This document shows, piece after piece, positions 60,755 to 64,000 of a stretch of 64,000 bases of DNA. The notes beneath the pieces were generated by a model. The model searched no databases, was not told the origin of the DNA, and worked only from the letters and a program-made list of their open reading frames with translations. Position 1 is the stretch's first letter; each line of letters begins with the position of its first letter. The stretch is taken from positions 1 to 64,000 of the forward strand of contig CAKSAJ010000005.1 in assembly GCA_934435195.1 (NCBI GenBank), in the 5' to 3' direction. Source of the DNA: an uncultured Schaedlerella sp. GTDB lineage: Bacteria > Bacillota > Clostridia > Lachnospirales > Lachnospiraceae. The position numbers and the translations under genes were made by a program.

Positions 60755-62359
60755 ATGGCAAAAATTGATTTAACTAAATACGGCATTACAGGAACTACTG
60801 AAGTTGTTTACAATCCTTCATATGAAATGTTATTTGAAGAAGAAACAAAACCTGAATTAGAAGGCTTCGAAGTTGGTCAGGAAAGTGAACTTGGTGCAGT
60901 GAACGTTATGACTGGTGTATATACAGGTCGTTCACCTAAAGACAAATTCATCGTTATGGATGAGAACTCTAAAGATACTGTATGGTGGACAACTGACGAA
61001 TATAAAAATGATAACCACCCAGCTACAGAAGAATCTTGGAAAGCTGTAAAAGATATCGCAATCAAAGAGCTTTCTAATAAGAGACTTTTTGTTGTAGATG
61101 CATTCTGCGGAGCTAACAAAGATACTCGTATGGCTATCCGTTTCATCGTTGAAGTTGCATGGCAGGCACACTTCGTAACAAACATGTTCATCCAGCCTAC
61201 AGCGGAAGAACTTGAGAACTTTGAACCTGACTTCGTTGTTTACAACGCTTCTAAAGCAAAAGTAGAGAACTACGAAGAATTAGGACTGAACTCTGAAACA
61301 GCTGTTATGTTCAATATCACAAGCAAAGAACAGGTTATCGTTAACACATGGTATGGCGGAGAGATGAAGAAAGGTATGTTCTCTATGATGAACTACTTCC
61401 TTCCATTAAAAGGAATCGCTTCTATGCACTGTTCTGCAAACACAGATATGAACGGAGAAAACACAGCAATCTTCTTCGGTCTTTCAGGAACAGGTAAAAC
61501 AACACTTTCTACAGATCCTAAACGTCTCCTGATCGGTGACGACGAGCATGGTTGGGATGATAATGGTGTATTCAACTTTGAGGGTGGATGCTACGCAAAA
61601 GTTATCAACCTTGACAAAGAATCTGAGCCAGATATCTACAATGCAATCGTTCGTGACGCTCTTCTTGAGAACGTTACACTGGATGAGAACGGAAAGATTG
61701 ATTTTGATGATAAGAGCGTAACAGAAAACACACGTGTTTCTTACCCTATCAGCCACATTAAAAATATTGTACGTCCAGTTTCTTCTGCACCAGCAGCTAA
61801 AAATGTTATCTTCTTATCAGCAGATGCATTTGGAGTACTTCCTCCAGTATCTATCCTTACAGAAGATCAGACACAGTACTACTTCTTGTCTGGATTTACA
61901 GCAAAACTTGCTGGAACAGAGCGTGGAATCACAGAGCCAACACCTACATTCTCAGCTTGCTTCGGACAGGCATTCCTTGAACTGCACCCAACAAAATATG
62001 CAGAAGAGCTTGTTAAGAAGATGGAGAAGAGTGGAGCAAAAGCTTACCTCGTAAATACAGGATGGAATGGAACAGGAAAACGTATCTCTATCAAAGATAC
62101 ACGTGGTATCATCGATGCTATCCTGAACGGAGCAATCAACAACGCTCCTACAAAGACAATCCCATACTTCAACTTTGAAGTTCCTACAGAACTTGAGGGT
62201 GTTGACACAGGTATCCTTGATCCTCGTGACACATACGCTAATGCTTCTGAATGGGAAGAAAAAGCAAAAGATCTTGCACAGAGATTTATCAAGAACTTCG
62301 CTAAATACGAAGGAAATGAAGCTGGTAAAGCACTTGTTGCTGCAGGTCCACAGCTGTAA
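60755..62359 (+). CDS. pckA: Phosphoenolpyruvate carboxykinase (ATP)
   Basis: It interconverts oxaloacetate plus ATP and PEP plus CO2; in gut anaerobes it often runs towards oxaloacetate. The 534-residue protein has the substrate motif TGRSPKDKFIV near 57, WYGGEMKKGMF near 203, the kinase loop FFGLSGTGKTTLS near 240, the metal-site GDDEHGW, and the nucleotide-binding NTGWNGTGKRISI near 440. AGAGG before ATG 60755 sets the start, 14 codons inside the open frame. It is monocistronic with its own terminator. Confidence 0.97.
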   Translation: MAKIDLTKYGITGTTEVVYNPSYEMLFEEETKPELEGFEVGQESELGAVNVMTGVYTGRSPKDKFIVMDENSKDTVWWTTDEYKNDNHPATEESWKAVKDIAIKELSNKRLFVVDAFCGANKDTRMAIRFIVEVAWQAHFVTNMFIQPTAEELENFEPDFVVYNASKAKVENYEELGLNSETAVMFNITSKEQVIVNTWYGGEMKKGMFSMMNYFLPLKGIASMHCSANTDMNGENTAIFFGLSGTGKTTLSTDPKRLLIGDDEHGWDDNGVFNFEGGCYAKVINLDKESEPDIYNAIVRDALLENVTLDENGKIDFDDKSVTENTRVSYPISHIKNIVRPVSSAPAAKNVIFLSADAFGVLPPVSILTEDQTQYYFLSGFTAKLAGTERGITEPTPTFSACFGQAFLELHPTKYAEELVKKMEKSGAKAYLVNTGWNGTGKRISIKDTRGIIDAILNGAINNAPTKTIPYFNFEVPTELEGVDTGILDPRDTYANASEWEEKAKDLAQRFIKNFAKYEGNEAGKALVAAGPQL

Positions 62360-62377
62360 GATTTTAGTTGATAATTT

Positions 62378-62419
62378 AAAAGAGTGTGTGAAAGCAAATT
62401 TTTCACACACTCTTTTTTT
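62378..62419 (+). terminator. Terminator of pckA
   Basis: AAAGAGTGTGTGAAA pairs with TTTCACACACTCTTT and is followed by TTTTG. Confidence 0.92.
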
Positions 62420-62435
62420 GTAGTTATACATACAT

Positions 62436-62471
62436 AAAAAAGAAGAGCACCGATATTCGATACTCTTCTTT
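62436..62471 (-). terminator. Terminator of ftsZ
   Basis: On the minus strand AAAGAAGAG pairs with CTCTTCTTT around 15 bases and is followed by TTT, 24 bases after the ftsZ stop. Confidence 0.8.
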
Positions 62472-62494
62472 CATATTACTTATTCTCTATCTAT

Positions 62495-63667
62495 TTATTT
62501 CTTAAAGAAATCCGGAATCTTAATAGACTGCTCTTTTACTCCGCTTGTAACAGGTCTTGACTGCTGCATAGATGGTGCTGTACCACCCATTGGTCTTGCT
62601 GTTGTTCTTCCATCATATGAAGGTACTGTTCTGTTTGCACCATCTCCTGAAGGAAGGATAGAACCAACTTTCTGCTGTCCTTCTAATCTTGCTTTCAATT
62701 TTGATGAGCTTCCACCTACATTATGTAAACCAGTTGCAATAACTGTGATTGTAGCTTCATCAGATCTTGAATCATCATAAGTAGCACCAAAGATAATGTT
62801 TGCATTCTCTCCGGCAAGCTCCTGAACGTACTCTGCTGCATCAGATGCATCCATAAGTGTAATATCACCAGATACATTGATAATAACGTGAGATGCACCC
62901 TGGATCGTTGTCTCAAGCAATGGACTTGCAACAGCTTGTTTCACTGCCTCAAGAGCCTTGTCATCTCCACGTCCCTCACCGATACCGATATGAGCAATAC
63001 CTTTGTCTTTCATAACTGTCTGTACATCGGCAAAGTCAAGGTTGATAAGTGATGGTACGTTGATCAAATCTGTGATTCCCTGAATACCCTGCTGTAATAC
63101 TTCATCTGCCTTCTTCAGTGCTTCCGGCATTGTAGTTCTTCTATCTACTACTTCCAACAGTTTATCATTTGGAATTACGATCAATGTGTCAACATTCTCT
63201 TTTAATTTGTCAATTCCTGCTAATGCATTCTGCATACGTGTTCTTGACTCGAAACGGAAAGGTTTTGTAACAACACCAACTGTCAATGCACCCTGCTCTT
63301 TTGCAATACGTGCAACTACAGGTGTTGCTCCTGTTCCAGTACCGCCACCCATTCCACAAGTAACGAATACCATGTCAGCACCTTTCAATGCTGCTGAAAT
63401 CTCTTCTGCACTTTCTTCTGCTGCTTTCTCTCCAACTTCCGGCTGAGCTCCTGCTCCAAGACCTTTTGTCAGTTTCTCACCAATCTGCATCAATGTTGGT
63501 GCTTTACATAACTGAAGTGCCTGTTTATCTGTATTAATTGCAATAAATTCTACACCTGCGATCTGTTCATCGATCATTCGGTTAACGGCATTGTTACCGC
63601 CTCCACCAACGCCAATAACAATTATCTTTGCAGCTGCCTCTGATTCATTAGTTTTAATTTCTAACAA
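62495..63667 (-). CDS. ftsZ: Cell division protein FtsZ
   Basis: The tubulin-like GTPase that forms the division ring. It has IGVGGGGNNAVNRM near 17, the tubulin signature GMGGGTGTGATPV near 107, the T7 loop region NLDFADV near 208, a flexible linker (about 320-375) and the C-terminal peptide IKIPDFFKK that binds FtsA, SepF or ZapA. AAGGAGG stands 8 bases before a TTG at 63667. That start gives 390 residues with a normal N terminus; upstream ATG codons have no ribosome site. ftsA is not adjacent, and a divIB/ftsQ gene precedes it. Confidence 0.95.
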   Translation of the reverse strand: MLEIKTNESEAAAKIIVIGVGGGGNNAVNRMIDEQIAGVEFIAINTDKQALQLCKAPTLMQIGEKLTKGLGAGAQPEVGEKAAEESAEEISAALKGADMVFVTCGMGGGTGTGATPVVARIAKEQGALTVGVVTKPFRFESRTRMQNALAGIDKLKENVDTLIVIPNDKLLEVVDRRTTMPEALKKADEVLQQGIQGITDLINVPSLINLDFADVQTVMKDKGIAHIGIGEGRGDDKALEAVKQAVASPLLETTIQGASHVIINVSGDITLMDASDAAEYVQELAGENANIIFGATYDDSRSDEATITVIATGLHNVGGSSSKLKARLEGQQKVGSILPSGDGANRTVPSYDGRTTARPMGGTAPSMQQSRPVTSGVKEQSIKIPDFFKK

Positions 63668-63749
63668 GAGTAGTTCCTCCTTTGTCGTCTTATTAATCTT
63701 TATTATTATACATCCCATTTGAAATTGAACGCTATAATCCAATAATTAT

Positions 63750-63778
63750 ATAATATATTTTTTTCAGTAAATAATCAA
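63750..63778 (-). promoter_or_regulatory. Sigma-A promoter of ftsZ
   Basis: TTGATT (63773-63778), 17 bases, TATTAT (63750-63755), in the 164-base gap after ftsQ/divIB. Confidence 0.6.
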
Positions 63779-63831
63779 TAGATTTTTTTGTATTTTATAT
63801 TTTTTTTGCTCAACATCGCAAATTTCATTTT

Positions 63832-64000
63832 TTATTGTGTGTCCGGCACAAACCGAATCGATGTATCTGACGTCTGATAACTCTCCAAATGCAATTCTCC
63901 CGACTGATTTTCATACTGCTCAGACAATTTTTGTAATATCGGTGAAATCTGCGGAATCTTATCCTCATAGGAAGCACTTCCCAGAGAAACTCTTACGTTG
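63832..64000 (-). CDS. FtsQ/DivIB C-terminal end, cut by the window
   Basis: The last 55 codons of a minus-strand gene whose start lies beyond 64000; the stop is TAA at 63832-63834. The visible peptide begins NVRVSLGSASYEDKIPQI and ends TSIRFVPDTQ. A lysine-bounded strand followed by a final beta strand (SGELHLESYQ) is typical of the end of the DivIB/FtsQ beta domain. Its place directly before ftsZ fits the division cluster. FtsQ/DivIB is a single-pass membrane protein linking the divisome to the wall. Confidence 0.68.
   Translation of the reverse strand, partial: NVRVSLGSASYEDKIPQISPILQKLSEQYENQSGELHLESYQTSDTSIRFVPDTQ

Noticed and set aside
1..64000. Prophage, transposon, integrated element, restriction system or CRISPR-Cas locus
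   Set aside because: No integrase, transposase, terminase, methylase or cas-like gene was recognised; tRNA-Leu at 145-227 shows no adjacent integrase or duplicated 3' end.

Overview
The window looks like a chromosomal stretch from a spore-forming, low-GC anaerobe of the Firmicutes, class Clostridia, most likely a gut member of the Lachnospiraceae. The evidence is the gene content: a spoIIGA-sigE pair, sigG, SpoIIM and SpoVB relatives, an IscR-IscS-IscU-MnmA operon, ATP-type PEP carboxykinase, a Fe-S type PurF, and a DUF5716/DUF5717-like gene set that I recall from Lachnospiraceae. About 55 protein genes and one tRNA are visible, and roughly 47 of the proteins are read from the minus strand. 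I see no rRNA, insertion sequence, integrase, prophage or CRISPR array. The content is mostly housekeeping, with a few poorly described cassettes.

Layout. 0-2 kb: tRNA-Leu(CAA), a TauE/SafE exporter, a 58-codon small gene and two structured repeat-like elements. 1.8-6.8 kb: the lower glycolysis operon gap-pgk-tpiA-gpmI with hairpins at its junctions. 6.8-11 kb: iscR-iscS-iscU-mnmA and a PHP phosphatase, with a tandem repeat in the iscR leader. 11-18 kb: spoVB and spoIIM facing each other, a Nudix hydrolase, rny, recX, recA with a LexA box, and mgsA. 18-25 kb: a hexapeptide-repeat protein, topB, galM, ppk1 and a patatin-like lipase. 25-31 kb: an ABC-F ATPase, then a four-gene operon of an orphan sugar-binding lipoprotein, a GH13 protein lacking every catalytic carboxylate, a DUF5662-like protein and a histidine phosphatase. 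31-39 kb: a DUF1292 protein, a UvrD-like helicase, gltX, a repeat-bearing leucine-rich-repeat surface protein, purB and purF. 39-42 kb: a polar amino acid ABC transporter. 41.6-47 kb: the three-gene cassette of a TPR protein, a degenerate Hsp70/actin-fold protein and an 1,099-residue solenoid. 47-53 kb: a small kinase-like protein, a PrsA-like foldase, mfd and pth. 53-60.5 kb: a probable sigma-E-controlled FMN-binding-like protein, a HAD phosphatase, sigG, putP, a beta-CASP metallo-beta-lactamase protein, sigE and spoIIGA. 60.5-64 kb: pckA, ftsZ and the end of ftsQ/divIB.

How it fits together. Central carbon metabolism (gap to gpmI, pckA, mgsA, galM) sits with Fe-S assembly and tRNA thiolation, DNA repair (recA, recX, mfd, a helicase, topB), and the core sporulation sigma cascade. 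The spoIIGA promoter has the long 21-bp spacing and Spo0A boxes expected of a Spo0A-driven sigma-A promoter. A sigma-E-like promoter stands before the gene at 53043.

The best candidates for undescribed biology are the DUF5717/DUF5716/TPR cassette (41637-46976) and the operon pairing an orphan sugar-binding lipoprotein with a catalytically dead debranching-enzyme homologue (26846-30812). All family assignments come from reading the sequence and from memory of families; no searches were run.
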